Shown here in pieces: positions 27,510 to 35,990 of a stretch of DNA of 64,000 nucleotides. Numbering within the stretch: position 1 is the stretch's first letter; every line of letters begins with the position of its first letter. The position numbers were made by a program, and so were the translations under genes. The notes below the pieces were generated by a model, which had not been told where the DNA came from, made no database searches, and was given only the letters and a program-made list of their open reading frames with translations. Source of the DNA: Thalassovita sp. (GTDB lineage: Bacteria > Pseudomonadota > Alphaproteobacteria > Rhodobacterales > Rhodobacteraceae); assembly GCA_029212905.1 (NCBI GenBank), contig JARGPB010000008.1, forward strand, positions 1 to 64,000, read 5' to 3'.

Positions 27510-29957
27510 TTAGAATTTCATGTCCAGCGTGACAGAAATTTCCCGTCCAGGCGCAACATAGGTAAACGGCTCGGACGAGCGATACCCAGCGTCGTAGACC
27601 GTCTCGTCCGTCAGGTTCGTGACGGCAAAACGCAACGTTTTGAACTCGGCAATCTCGTATTCCCCGAGCAAGTCAAAGGTCCACGCAGCCGGAAGCTTCA
27701 GCCCGTTCGCATAGGTGCTGCCCAGGTTCTTGACGCCCTGATAGTTCAAACGCCCGCCCAGCATCAACTGATCCGTGAACTGATAGGTTGCCAGCAAATT
27801 CAACTGCTTATGAGCAATGTTCGGCAGAGACTCCCCGATAGCGTCAGCGTCCTGACTGTCGGTGATCTTGCTTTTCATCATCGTGGCACCACCGAACAGC
27901 GACAACCTGCTATTCACCCTGCCAGCGATACCTAATTCGATACCACGGACGCGGTACTCCAGAGTGTCATACGTGACCGAGCCACCACGCGGCCCGATAT
28001 CCTCGCGCGCGTTGTCCTTGCTGGTTTGGAACACCGCAGCGGTCAAAAGCAGGTTCGGATTGATGCTGTATTTCGCACCGATTTCGAACGAGGTGTTCTC
28101 TTCGGGCGCCAGGTCTTCGCCCCCTTCGTCCAGTCCACCATAGAACCCACCGCCCGAGGCGATTTCTTGCCCCATCGGATTAGTCGAGGTCGCCGCCGCA
28201 GCATAGATATTCAGCTTGTCGCTGGCGGCATAGGTCGCCCCGACATTCCAGTTGAACATCGTGTCAGATCGGGACAGCGTATAGGCCTCGCCGCTTCTGT
28301 CCATGCCCGACCGTTCGATATCATAGTGATCAACCCGCAGGCCGCCGTTCAGCGTCAACCTGTCGTTTACCTCGACCGTATCAAGCACATAGAACGATTT
28401 GCTAACCACGCTCGTGTCTGTCGACGTGTCGCCCAGAATGGGGGCATCCCCGGTCCAGCAGCCCTCTCCGATAGGATCGGGGTTCACGACACTGGTCCGA
28501 CACCCGCGCACGCCAGCCGGAGGGTCATAATCCTCGGATGTCAGGTTGGTATAGCCCCATTTGCGGATTTGCTCGTCCGAGAAGGAAAGCCCGACCACCA
28601 GTTTGTGCGTACGCCCAAACAGCTGGGCGTCGCCGCTCAGCTCCAGCACATCCGCCAGCACATCGGTTTTCTGATAGACGCTCTTGTCGCTGATATGGAC
28701 GTCCCAATCATTCACATCAGTAGACCCGTTGGTATCCATGCCGCTGGGAACACCAACGATATAATCCGTGATCGAACCGGTCGCACGCAAGGTATTGGTC
28801 AGCTTGAAACCGTTGTCCAAATCCCAGATCGTTTTCAGCGAGGCCGACGTCTGCTGATAGTCCTGATAGTCTCGCCCCGGAATTCCATACCAGGTCGACG
28901 CATCAACGCCGAATTCGCTGACCGGGCCAACCAGCCCCAGGTCCTCGTCGTTGACATAGGGAATACCCCAGTCTGACGTCTGTTCGAACTTGGTGTAGTT
29001 CACATCGGCTTCGATGGTCAGGTTGTCCGTCGCTTTGTAGCGCAATGCCAGGGCCGCACCTTTGCGGTCATCCTTCACGTGGTCACGACCTGCAACCGCA
29101 CCATCCTGCCACATCCCATTGAACCGCAACTGCGTACGGTCATCCAGGACGCGGTTGATGTCCAGCGTCTGACGCGCAGTGCCTGCATCGGTGATTGTGG
29201 TAACAGAGCGCGTGAAATCAACGTCTTGCGGCGACTTCGAGATGATATCCATCGCACCACCTGTTGTCCCGCGCCCGCCGATCGTCCCCGAGGGCCCCTT
29301 GGCGACCTCGACCTGTTCAGTGGCAAAGGTCTCGCTGATGCCGATGCCCGGATCGCGAATTCCATCTTTGTAGATGTCGTTATTCGCCTTGAAGCCCCGG
29401 ATATACAGGTTGTCCCCATAAGAGTTTCCGCCTTCACCAAACCCCAGCGAGATACCAGGCGTTGTCCGGGCGATCTGACGCACGCTGGTTGTGCCGGTGG
29501 TTTCCAGCACGTCTTGCGTAATCGCAGTCACGCTACGCGCGGTGTCTTTCAGCTCTCCGGGCAGGCGGCTGTTGCCAGACTCGCTGGCCAGAAACGGTGC
29601 ATCTGGATTGGCAAAGGAGCTGCCCCCAGCGCGTGCCTTGGCCGCATGTGCTGCCTCGGCTGCGGCCTGTTCAGCGACTGCCGCCTCTTCTGCAGCGCAG
29701 GCGACCGTGCCCGCAAGCGACGGCGTACAGGTGGTTGCTGCAGTGATCCGTGGCCGGTTAACGCGCGCCTGACGCGGGGCGGCCTCGGTTGTTTCAACAT
29801 CGACCGTTGGCAGTACGATATCGGCGCCTTGCTGCTGCTGCGCGATGGCCCCTGTGGATAGGCAAGCCATAGCCAAGGACGTGCCCAACGTATGTGCAAC
29901 GGTCGCTTTCTTCGCGCGCACAGATTTGCTGGCGCGCTCCCTCAATGTTCTAGTCAT
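27510..29957 (-). CDS. TonB-dependent siderophore receptor (Fiu/PiuA-like)
   Basis: An 815-residue outer-membrane receptor. The start ATG (29955-29957, MTRTLRERA) has GAGGG just upstream; an ATG 13 codons earlier is less likely. A signal peptide ends near AIAQQQQ. Then comes an unusual Ala-rich segment of about 85 residues with two cysteines (CTPSLAGTVAC), next the plug domain (SVTAITQDVLETTGTTSVRQ ... GPSGTIGGRGTTGG), then the 22-strand barrel ending in F. It is the first gene of the operon receptor-piuC-exbB-exbD-tonB. Catecholate siderophores are the likely ligands, by analogy with Fiu. Confidence 0.9.
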   Translation of the reverse strand: MTRTLRERASKSVRAKKATVAHTLGTSLAMACLSTGAIAQQQQGADIVLPTVDVETTEAAPRQARVNRPRITAATTCTPSLAGTVACAAEEAAVAEQAAAEAAHAAKARAGGSSFANPDAPFLASESGNSRLPGELKDTARSVTAITQDVLETTGTTSVRQIARTTPGISLGFGEGGNSYGDNLYIRGFKANNDIYKDGIRDPGIGISETFATEQVEVAKGPSGTIGGRGTTGGAMDIISKSPQDVDFTRSVTTITDAGTARQTLDINRVLDDRTQLRFNGMWQDGAVAGRDHVKDDRKGAALALRYKATDNLTIEADVNYTKFEQTSDWGIPYVNDEDLGLVGPVSEFGVDASTWYGIPGRDYQDYQQTSASLKTIWDLDNGFKLTNTLRATGSITDYIVGVPSGMDTNGSTDVNDWDVHISDKSVYQKTDVLADVLELSGDAQLFGRTHKLVVGLSFSDEQIRKWGYTNLTSEDYDPPAGVRGCRTSVVNPDPIGEGCWTGDAPILGDTSTDTSVVSKSFYVLDTVEVNDRLTLNGGLRVDHYDIERSGMDRSGEAYTLSRSDTMFNWNVGATYAASDKLNIYAAAATSTNPMGQEIASGGGFYGGLDEGGEDLAPEENTSFEIGAKYSINPNLLLTAAVFQTSKDNAREDIGPRGGSVTYDTLEYRVRGIELGIAGRVNSRLSLFGGATMMKSKITDSQDADAIGESLPNIAHKQLNLLATYQFTDQLMLGGRLNYQGVKNLGSTYANGLKLPAAWTFDLLGEYEIAEFKTLRFAVTNLTDETVYDAGYRSSEPFTYVAPGREISVTLDMKF

Positions 29958-30267
29958 CCATCCCTCACGATTTAAGATCGAGGTCTGGCTGAGCATTCGT
30001 TAATTGGCTGGACCGGTAGCGTGCATTTAACCGAGTCTGGATGGTATGTTAAGTGCGAAAACCGCATTCATGACAAAAATAATCAGGATTGATACTTCTA
30101 CCACACCAGCCCCCACTGCGCGCCCATAAATACGGCGCTCAGACGGCCCCACCCGCTTTGCGGCTCAACTGACGGACCCTAAAATCCAAAAATACCGAGC
30201 CCCAATAAGGTCCCGGCGCTTCCAGAAGTCCGATTTTTCTGTGGTAATCTGCGCCGTGAACGAACAA
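29958..30267. other. Intergenic region upstream of the siderophore receptor
   Basis: A 310-nt stretch between tRNA-Arg and the receptor, locally AT-rich around 30060-30105. It must hold the iron-operon promoter. I could not recognise a Fur, RirA or Irr box with confidence and see no open frame of interest. Confidence 0.5.
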
Positions 30268-30344
30268 TGGCGATCCCGGGAGGACTCGAACCCCCAACAT
30301 CCTGATTAGAAGTCAGGTGCTCTATCCAGTTGAGCTACGGGACC
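30268..30344 (-). tRNA. tRNA-Arg (anticodon TCT)
   Basis: A complete cloverleaf read on the minus strand: acceptor GGTCCCG/CGGGATC (one G-T pair), D arm GCTC...GAGC, anticodon stem CCTGA/TCAGG with loop CTTCTAA (anticodon TCT, Arg AGA/AGG codons), T arm GGGGG-TTCGAGT-CCTCC, discriminator G and an encoded CCA. Total 77 nt. These codons are rare in this GC-rich genome. Confidence 0.95.
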
Positions 30345-30396
30345 GCAATAGGCGCGGTTCCCCGCGCCGGAATGCCATTCGTTCAATCAGTCTAGT

Positions 30397-30708
30397 TCAG
30401 TGGGTCCAAGGACCGCGGCGGTTGGTGGCAAAGTTCTCGCCATAGCCACCCATGCGGATGTTGGGCTTGCGCTTGTGCGGCTCGGTCACAGCGGCGTCGA
30501 TACCGTGTTCCTTGGCATAGTCCAACGCAGCCTCTTTGCTCGCAAAGCTCATCTTGACCTGCGACTGGGTATCCGAACTGGAAGTCCAGCCCATCAACGG
30601 GTCCACTTCACGGGCCGATGCCGGAGCGTATTCCAGCACCCAAGCTTTGGTTTTAGCTGTCCCCGAGGACATCGCAGTCCGGGCAGGTTGGTAGATTCGC
30701 GCACGCAT
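30397..30708 (-). CDS. NADH dehydrogenase accessory subunit, NDUFS4-like
   Basis: A 103-residue protein of the ETC complex I NDUFS4/NDUFA4 family (PF04800). It shows the family signature: ARIYQPARTAMSSGTAKTKAWVLEY, DPLMGWTSSSDTQSQVKMSF and the C-terminal KPNIRMGGYGENFA. In mitochondria and alphaproteobacteria this subunit binds the NADH-oxidising arm of complex I. It is a single gene, unlinked to nuo genes here, just downstream of a divergent intergenic region shared with uvrB that holds an FnrL-type site. Confidence 0.92.
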   Translation of the reverse strand: MRARIYQPARTAMSSGTAKTKAWVLEYAPASAREVDPLMGWTSSSDTQSQVKMSFASKEAALDYAKEHGIDAAVTEPHKRKPNIRMGGYGENFATNRRGPWTH

Positions 30709-31121
30709 GTCATGACTCCTCTTTGACGGCGATTTATTATGGAAAAAGGGAGGGACGGCAAGAGCAGACCGCCCCTTTCCACCGCAATTTGCTGAGGAAA
30801 ATGGGCGTTGGCCGCCATTTGACCCGCAGGGAGCGAGGGGTGGGTGAACGCAGGTCCGATGGCGGCCAAGCCTGCTGCTTGCTACCTAGAATCATACGTT
30901 TGATTTGCATCAAATCGCAAGGCATTCCGTTTCAATAATTTCAAAAAAGCATCAAAATATTTGCAATTATTTCAAACTGGTTCGAAATGCTGACCAATTT
31001 GAGCGCAAACCGGTATTTTCCACGATACGCAACAAGTCCGGGCAATTATTCCGCAATGACAAGAGGGGGTTGAAGTAGAACAAAAACAGATCAAATCTAT
31101 GACACCAGCCCGGAGATTCGC
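30709..31121. promoter_or_regulatory. Divergent intergenic region between NDUFS4-like gene and uvrB
   Basis: A 413-nt AT-rich gap. It contains the FnrL-type site at 30900-30913, an AATAAT -10 candidate at 30934-30939 on the plus strand, an imperfect 20-bp palindrome at 30969-30988 (16 of 20 positions symmetric), and a near-LexA element GAAC-N7-GATC at 31078-31092. No convincing open frame lies inside it. Confidence 0.55.
30900..30913. promoter_or_regulatory. FnrL/Fnr-type binding site
   Basis: TTGAT-TTGC-ATCAA is a perfect match to the Fnr/FnrL consensus TTGAT-N4-ATCAA. The centre is 30906.5. The -10-like AATAAT at 30934-30939 places a start near 30946 on the plus strand, close to the -41.5 spacing of Class II activation, pointing toward uvrB. 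No comparable -10 is seen on the minus side. Confidence 0.7.
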
Positions 31122-33320
31122 ATGCCTTACGCCCATTCTGACAGCTCGGCCCCAATGATGCATGCCGCAGCCCCGGATGTGAAAAACCGCCCCAAACTGG
31201 AAGGCGGCAAAAAGTTCATCATGCATTCCGATTTTGAACCCGCTGGGGACCAACCGACGGCGATCGCGGAATTATCTGCGGGAATTCGGGGCGGCGACCA
31301 GGATCAGGTTCTTCTGGGGGCCACGGGGACAGGGAAAACTTTCACCATGGCTAAGGTGATCGAAGAGACCCAGCGCCCTGCTATCATTCTGGCTCCGAAC
31401 AAAACTCTGGCTGCGCAATTATATGGGGAATTCAAGGGCTTCTTCCCGGAGAATGCTGTGGAATACTTCGTATCCTACTATGACTACTACCAGCCCGAGG
31501 CCTATGTCGCGCGCTCCGACACCTATATCGAGAAAGAGTCCCAGATCAACGAACAGATCGACCGGATGCGCCACTCGGCCACGCGGGCGCTGCTGGAACG
31601 GGACGACGTGATTATCGTGGCTTCGGTCTCTTGTATCTACGGCATCGGCTCGGTCGAAACCTACGGCGCGATGACCCAGGATCTGAAGGCAGGCGAGGAA
31701 TACGACCAGCGCGCCGTTATCGCTGACCTGGTCGCCCAGCAGTACAAGCGCAACGACCATGGGTTCCAGCGCGGGTCCTTTCGTGTGCGCGGCGACGTCT
31801 TGGAAATCTGGCCTGCGCACCTGGATGATCGCGCCTGGCGCCTGTCTTTCTTTGGCGAAGAGCTGGAGGCAATCACGGAATTCGACCCTCTGACGGGCGA
31901 ACGCACGGACACGTTCGACCACATCCGTGTCTATGCAAATTCTCACTACGTCACGCCGAAACCGACGATACAACAGGCCATTCAGGGCATCAAGAAAGAG
32001 CTGCGCCAGCGATTGGATCAATTGAACAACGAGGGCAAATTGCTGGAGGCGCAGCGGCTGGAGCAACGCTGCAATTTTGACCTAGAGATGCTGGAGGCCA
32101 CCGGCGTCTGCAATGGGATCGAGAACTACTCACGCTATCTGACCGGCCGCGCCCCGGGCGAGCCGCCCCCCACCCTGTTCGAATTCATCCCCGATACGGC
32201 CATTGTTTTCGCGGATGAATCGCATGTCAGCGTGCCGCAGATCGGCGGCATGTACAAAGGTGACTTCAGGCGCAAATCCACGCTGGCAGAGCATGGTTTC
32301 CGGTTACCATCCTGCATGGATAACCGCCCGCTGAAGTTCGAGGAGTGGGACGCAATGCGGCCTCAGTCCGTGTTTGTGTCGGCCACCCCGGCAAGCTGGG
32401 AAATGGAGCAAACCGGCGGCGTTTTCACCGAACAGGTGATCCGCCCCACCGGCCTGCTGGACCCGCTTGTGGAAATCCGCCCCGTCGACACACAGGTGGA
32501 CGATGTAATGGACGAAATCCGTCGCGTCACCGCCGATGGGTTCCGCACGCTTGTCACGACTCTGACCAAACGGATGGCCGAGGATCTGACAGAATACCTG
32601 CACGAACAGGGCATCAAGGTGCGCTATATGCACAGCGACATCGACACGATCGAACGCATCGAGATCCTGCGCGATCTACGCCTTGGGGCCTTTGACGTGC
32701 TGATCGGTATCAACCTTCTGCGCGAAGGCTTAGACATCCCGGAATGCGGGCTGGTGGCCATTCTGGACGCAGACAAAGAGGGGTTCTTGCGGTCAGAGAC
32801 TTCGTTGATCCAAACCATTGGCCGCGCCGCGCGAAACGCCGAAGGCCGCGTCATCATGTATGCCGACCGCATCACTGGCTCGATGGAGCGGGCGATGGGG
32901 GAAACCGACCGTCGCCGGGCGAAACAGATCGCCTATAACGAAGAGCACGGGATCACGCCGGCCACTGTAAAGAAAAATGTCGATGACATTCTGGCTGGAC
33001 TGTACCAAGGCGACACGGATCAGGCGCGTGTCACCGCGACGATAGACGCCCCCATGCATGGCGCCAATCTCGAGGCCCATCTGGACGGGCTGCGCACCGA
33101 CATGCGCAAAGCTGCCGAGAATCTGGAATTCGAAGAAGCCGCGAGGCTCAGAGATGAAATCAAGCGGCTTGAGGCGGTCGACCTGGTGATCTCGGACGAC
33201 CCTCTGGCGCGACAATCCGCAGTGGAAAAGGCCGTCATAGATGCGGGTGCTGCCCGTGGCCGGTCAACAGCAGGAAAACCCGGCCAACGTGGAGGCGTAA
33301 AGCGGCGAAAATCGCGCTAA
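31122..33320 (+). CDS. uvrB: UvrABC excision nuclease subunit B
   Basis: A 732-residue UvrB, longer than E. coli's 673 through a short N-terminal extension and a basic C-terminus. Walker A is GATGTGKT (about residue 67), the beta-hairpin sequence YYDYYQPEAY follows, DESHVSVPQ is the helicase motif II, and the C-terminal UVR domain (EAHLDGLRTDMRKAAENLEFEE) binds UvrC. It loads onto DNA with UvrA and verifies damage in nucleotide excision repair. ATG 31122 has GGAG upstream. It is transcribed alone. Confidence 0.98.
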   Translation: MPYAHSDSSAPMMHAAAPDVKNRPKLEGGKKFIMHSDFEPAGDQPTAIAELSAGIRGGDQDQVLLGATGTGKTFTMAKVIEETQRPAIILAPNKTLAAQLYGEFKGFFPENAVEYFVSYYDYYQPEAYVARSDTYIEKESQINEQIDRMRHSATRALLERDDVIIVASVSCIYGIGSVETYGAMTQDLKAGEEYDQRAVIADLVAQQYKRNDHGFQRGSFRVRGDVLEIWPAHLDDRAWRLSFFGEELEAITEFDPLTGERTDTFDHIRVYANSHYVTPKPTIQQAIQGIKKELRQRLDQLNNEGKLLEAQRLEQRCNFDLEMLEATGVCNGIENYSRYLTGRAPGEPPPTLFEFIPDTAIVFADESHVSVPQIGGMYKGDFRRKSTLAEHGFRLPSCMDNRPLKFEEWDAMRPQSVFVSATPASWEMEQTGGVFTEQVIRPTGLLDPLVEIRPVDTQVDDVMDEIRRVTADGFRTLVTTLTKRMAEDLTEYLHEQGIKVRYMHSDIDTIERIEILRDLRLGAFDVLIGINLLREGLDIPECGLVAILDADKEGFLRSETSLIQTIGRAARNAEGRVIMYADRITGSMERAMGETDRRRAKQIAYNEEHGITPATVKKNVDDILAGLYQGDTDQARVTATIDAPMHGANLEAHLDGLRTDMRKAAENLEFEEAARLRDEIKRLEAVDLVISDDPLARQSAVEKAVIDAGAARGRSTAGKPGQRGGVKRRKSR

Positions 33321-33343
33321 CCCGCCGGTCATGCCCCGGCGGG
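33321..33343. terminator. Bidirectional hairpin between uvrB and rhodanese gene
   Basis: CCCGCCGG (33321-33328) pairs with CCGGCGGG (33336-33343) across a 7-nt loop, starting right after the uvrB stop, with TTTT 7 nt later on the plus strand. It separates two convergent genes and can serve uvrB; the U-run is short. Confidence 0.6.
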
Positions 33344-33352
33344 CAGAGCGTT

Positions 33353-33949
33353 TTAGTCCGCCGTGACGGTCAGGCCCAGCATCCGCCAGGCGTGCATACC
33401 ACCGCGATAGTATGAGATGCGATCCGCAGGATAGCCCACCTCAATCATGTTGCGGATTGCTGTCGGGGATTGGCCACACCAGTTCCCGTTACAAAACAGC
33501 GCAACAGTTTTGGGGTCGATACATTCCCAGCCATCGAAATCCGGCTCGCAGCCCAGCTCGCCCAGATAGTCGATAACCTGTGTGTAGGGCACGTTAATCG
33601 CACCTGGGATCGAACCTCCCTGAAACCACTCTGGCGTGCGCGAGTCCATAACGACCACGTCGGGGTCGGCAAGCATCTCTAGCAGCTCTAGCTCGCCGAT
33701 GGTCGCAACCCCCGCAGCCGGAGACATCGGCTGAACGCAAAACGGCGGGCACGCCCGCGAGGTTTTCGCCCACTCTCCGCTCACCTGATTATCGTTATTT
33801 TGGATACGGGCAATCTCGACCGGGCCTTCGTCCGTGGGGACAGTAACACTGGGCACATCGCGGCCGATATTGACCGGCCGCCCCTGAGCCGCAGCGAGAG
33901 GAGCAATAAGCAGAGCGATCAAAGCAATCAGGTATTTCATGAGGCGCAC
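33353..33949 (-). CDS. Exported rhodanese-like domain protein
   Basis: A 198-residue protein with a signal peptide (LIALIALLIAPLAAAQG) and a C-terminal rhodanese domain at about residues 85-198. The active-site loop is CNGNWCGQS with C153 and C158, and MDSRTPEWFQGGSIPGAINVPY is the standard CDC25-like block. The linker carries a CPPFC pair (C67, C71), so four cysteines could form redox or metal sites in the periplasm. The exact role (sulfur transfer or quinoprotein maturation) is not known. It is convergent with uvrB and unlinked to a visible operon. Confidence 0.85.
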   Translation of the reverse strand: MRLMKYLIALIALLIAPLAAAQGRPVNIGRDVPSVTVPTDEGPVEIARIQNNDNQVSGEWAKTSRACPPFCVQPMSPAAGVATIGELELLEMLADPDVVVMDSRTPEWFQGGSIPGAINVPYTQVIDYLGELGCEPDFDGWECIDPKTVALFCNGNWCGQSPTAIRNMIEVGYPADRISYYRGGMHAWRMLGLTVTAD

Positions 33950-34091
33950 CTTTGTCTAAAGGACGTGCGGAACAGGCCAATTGAAAACCCAGCACACATC
34001 CGGCATACTGTCGCGAAGGGTAACAAATCCACGCGTGGGATACAGGGAAAAATCCCGGACCATGCGAATGGCGCTTTGAGGCAGTAATATA

Positions 34092-34403
34092 ATGAAACGT
34101 TTTCTGACAGGTCTGGCTGTGGCCTGTGTTCTTCTTCCTGTGACATCCACTCTGGCTGCGGCTGGCCCCATAGAGCGCGCCTGTCTGTCGTCGCCCCGCA
34201 AAGGGGCCAACTGGCGTTTGTGCGGATGCATCCAGCGCGCAGCAGATCAAACGCTAACGCGTTCGGATCAGCGCATGGCGGCTAAGTTCTTTTCCGAACC
34301 GCACAAAGCCCAAGAAATCCGTCAATCAGACAACACCCGTCACGAAGCGTTCTGGCTGCGCTACAAGGATTTCGGCGCCACGGCAGCCGCGGCCTGCAAC
34401 TGA
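34092..34403 (+). CDS. Exported hypothetical protein with Cys motif
   Basis: A 103-residue protein of unknown function. A signal peptide (FLTGLAVACVLLPVTSTLAAA) is followed by a small domain with four cysteines (ACLSS, LCGCIQ and the final CN) and a helical FWLRYKDFGATAAAAC end. Rhodobacteraceae carry similar short exported proteins, sometimes labelled arginine transporter without basis. The LCGCIQ motif suggests a disulfide or metal site. It precedes a UspA gene by 63 nt; joint transcription is possible but unproved. Confidence 0.7.
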   Translation: MKRFLTGLAVACVLLPVTSTLAAAGPIERACLSSPRKGANWRLCGCIQRAADQTLTRSDQRMAAKFFSEPHKAQEIRQSDNTRHEAFWLRYKDFGATAAAACN

Positions 34404-34466
34404 CCCCTCTGTCGTATTGCCTCAGGGGCGCGCTTGCGCCATGATCCAGGCAAGGAGAGAGTATCA

Positions 34467-34922
34467 ATGCGTAAATTTCTGGTGATCCTGGATGATAGCC
34501 GCGAGTGCTTGAACGCGATGCGGTTCGCAGCGATGCGCGCAGCGCGGACGGGCGGTGGCGTGCAAATTCTCTCGGTCATCCCTCCGGAAGAATTCAACCA
34601 CTGGATCGGCGTGTCTGACATCATGCGCGAAGAAGCCCGCGAGAGGATCACCGTCCATTTCGAAGTCTTCGCCAAATGGATGAAAGACCGCCAAAACGTG
34701 ACCCCCGAACTGGTGATCCGTGAAGGCGAGGCCGTGACCGAGATTCTGTCTCAGATCAAAGAGGATCCAGAGGTCGGCGTGCTGGTTTTGGGCGCAGGTA
34801 TAGACCGCAAAGGACCTGGCCCTCTGGTGACTCAGATGACTCGCACTGCAGGCTCGCTCCCGGTTCCGATCACCATCGTTCCTGGCGACCTGTCCAAGGA
34901 ACGGCTGGAGGCCATCACCTGA
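34467..34922 (+). CDS. Universal stress protein UspA family
   Basis: A 151-residue single-domain Usp protein. The start is ATG 34467 (MRKFLVILDDSRECLNAMRFA) behind AAGGAG. The ATP-binding pattern of the family is weakened: the usual G-2x-G-9x-G(S/T) loop appears only as VLVLGAGIDRKGPGPLVTQM, so nucleotide binding is uncertain. Secondary pattern beta1-alpha1 with LDDS and C-terminal PVPITIVPG is diagnostic. It lies 63 nt after a small exported protein and 46 nt before a peptidoglycan-binding protein on the same strand. Confidence 0.88.
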   Translation: MRKFLVILDDSRECLNAMRFAAMRAARTGGGVQILSVIPPEEFNHWIGVSDIMREEARERITVHFEVFAKWMKDRQNVTPELVIREGEAVTEILSQIKEDPEVGVLVLGAGIDRKGPGPLVTQMTRTAGSLPVPITIVPGDLSKERLEAIT

Positions 34923-34968
34923 CCGCAGCCGCAAGGCGCGCTTCGACACAGCCAGAAGGAAAACCCTC

Positions 34969-35907
34969 ATGATCAAATCGTTACGCATGGTCCTATTGAT
35001 CGCCCTGCCCTTTCTGGCCTTGTTTACGCTGCTGACCAGCCCCGCCAAGGCACAACAAAGCCCGAATGATCCATTCAAACCAAGCTGGACCGGCCCGTCC
35101 GAGCTGCGATACCTCCAGACGGGACTGGCCTTGCAGGGGCTCTATGTGGGCTTGATTGATGGAGAATGGGGGGCTGGCAGCCAGCGTTCGTTGGATACCT
35201 ATATGGCGCGCCGCGGCAAGACCGGCACAATCAAGTATAAGGATCTAAAGCCACTTCTGTTGCAAACGCAGACCGCAATTCAGGTCGATTTCTGGCAAGG
35301 CATGAATGATTTCCCGCAAAAGGCAACCTTTCTGGCGCCGCTGGCACTGCTGCAACGCAATCCCAATTCGGAACTGTTTACGCTCCAATCTCCCGACAAC
35401 AGCCTGAAGGTCCGAATGATCGAGAACGATCAGAAAAAGACCATCGAGATGCACAAATGGCTGATCGACAACCACAAAGGTACCAAGCAAGAACTGTATC
35501 AGAAATACGATGACAAACGACTGATCACTTCGGGCATTCTGAAAAGCGGAAAGACGGTCTACCTGAGGTCTCAGGTCGCGCGCGCCGGGATGATCGTGAC
35601 GGTTCTGGTGCAATATGAGCCTTCTCAAAAAGCGCGCGGCACGTTGATCGCCGCCTCGATCAGCTTCTCGGAACCAGCATATCTGGGCCTGCATTCCGAC
35701 AGTGTTCTGGGGCAGCTACTGCGCGAATCCGCCCCGTCGGCGCGCCCCTCTCAGCCAGTCAGCGGTGGCGGCATTTCCCGTCCAGCCCCCGGAACCAGCG
35801 TCCAACCTGCGCAACCTGGCACCGGGTCCGGGGGTGGAATCGCGCGCCCGTCTGTGCCGATTGCCTCGGGCAGTTTCATGATCCCGTCGATACCAGGGTC
35901 CGAGTGA
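34969..35907 (+). CDS. Exported protein with peptidoglycan-binding-like domain
   Basis: A 312-residue exported protein of unknown role. A signal peptide (MVLLIALPFLALFTLLTSPAKA) precedes a peptidoglycan-binding_1-like repeat at about residues 45-85 (LRYLQTGLALQGLYVGLIDGEWGAGSQRSLDTYM). A central domain (residues 110-250) has no motif I recognise, and the last 60 residues form a Pro/Gly/Ser-rich tail with two GGGI-RP units. The domain layout suggests a periplasmic protein tethered to the wall; no catalytic site is seen. Confidence 0.75.
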   Translation: MIKSLRMVLLIALPFLALFTLLTSPAKAQQSPNDPFKPSWTGPSELRYLQTGLALQGLYVGLIDGEWGAGSQRSLDTYMARRGKTGTIKYKDLKPLLLQTQTAIQVDFWQGMNDFPQKATFLAPLALLQRNPNSELFTLQSPDNSLKVRMIENDQKKTIEMHKWLIDNHKGTKQELYQKYDDKRLITSGILKSGKTVYLRSQVARAGMIVTVLVQYEPSQKARGTLIAASISFSEPAYLGLHSDSVLGQLLRESAPSARPSQPVSGGGISRPAPGTSVQPAQPGTGSGGGIARPSVPIASGSFMIPSIPGSE

Positions 35908-35990
35908 GATCCTTTTAGAATGATTCCAAACCTTGACACCGGGCGGCCTCGGGCGCATATCCAAGGCAGACCACATAAGGTACGCATCAG

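Noticed and set aside
29958..30267. Iron-regulator box before the siderophore receptor.
   Set aside because: A Fur, RirA or Irr site is expected but I could not match any consensus convincingly by eye.
30594..30869. A minus-strand 91-residue frame overlapping the NDUFS4-like start.
   Set aside because: It overlaps a clear gene in another frame and shows no domain or coding signal.
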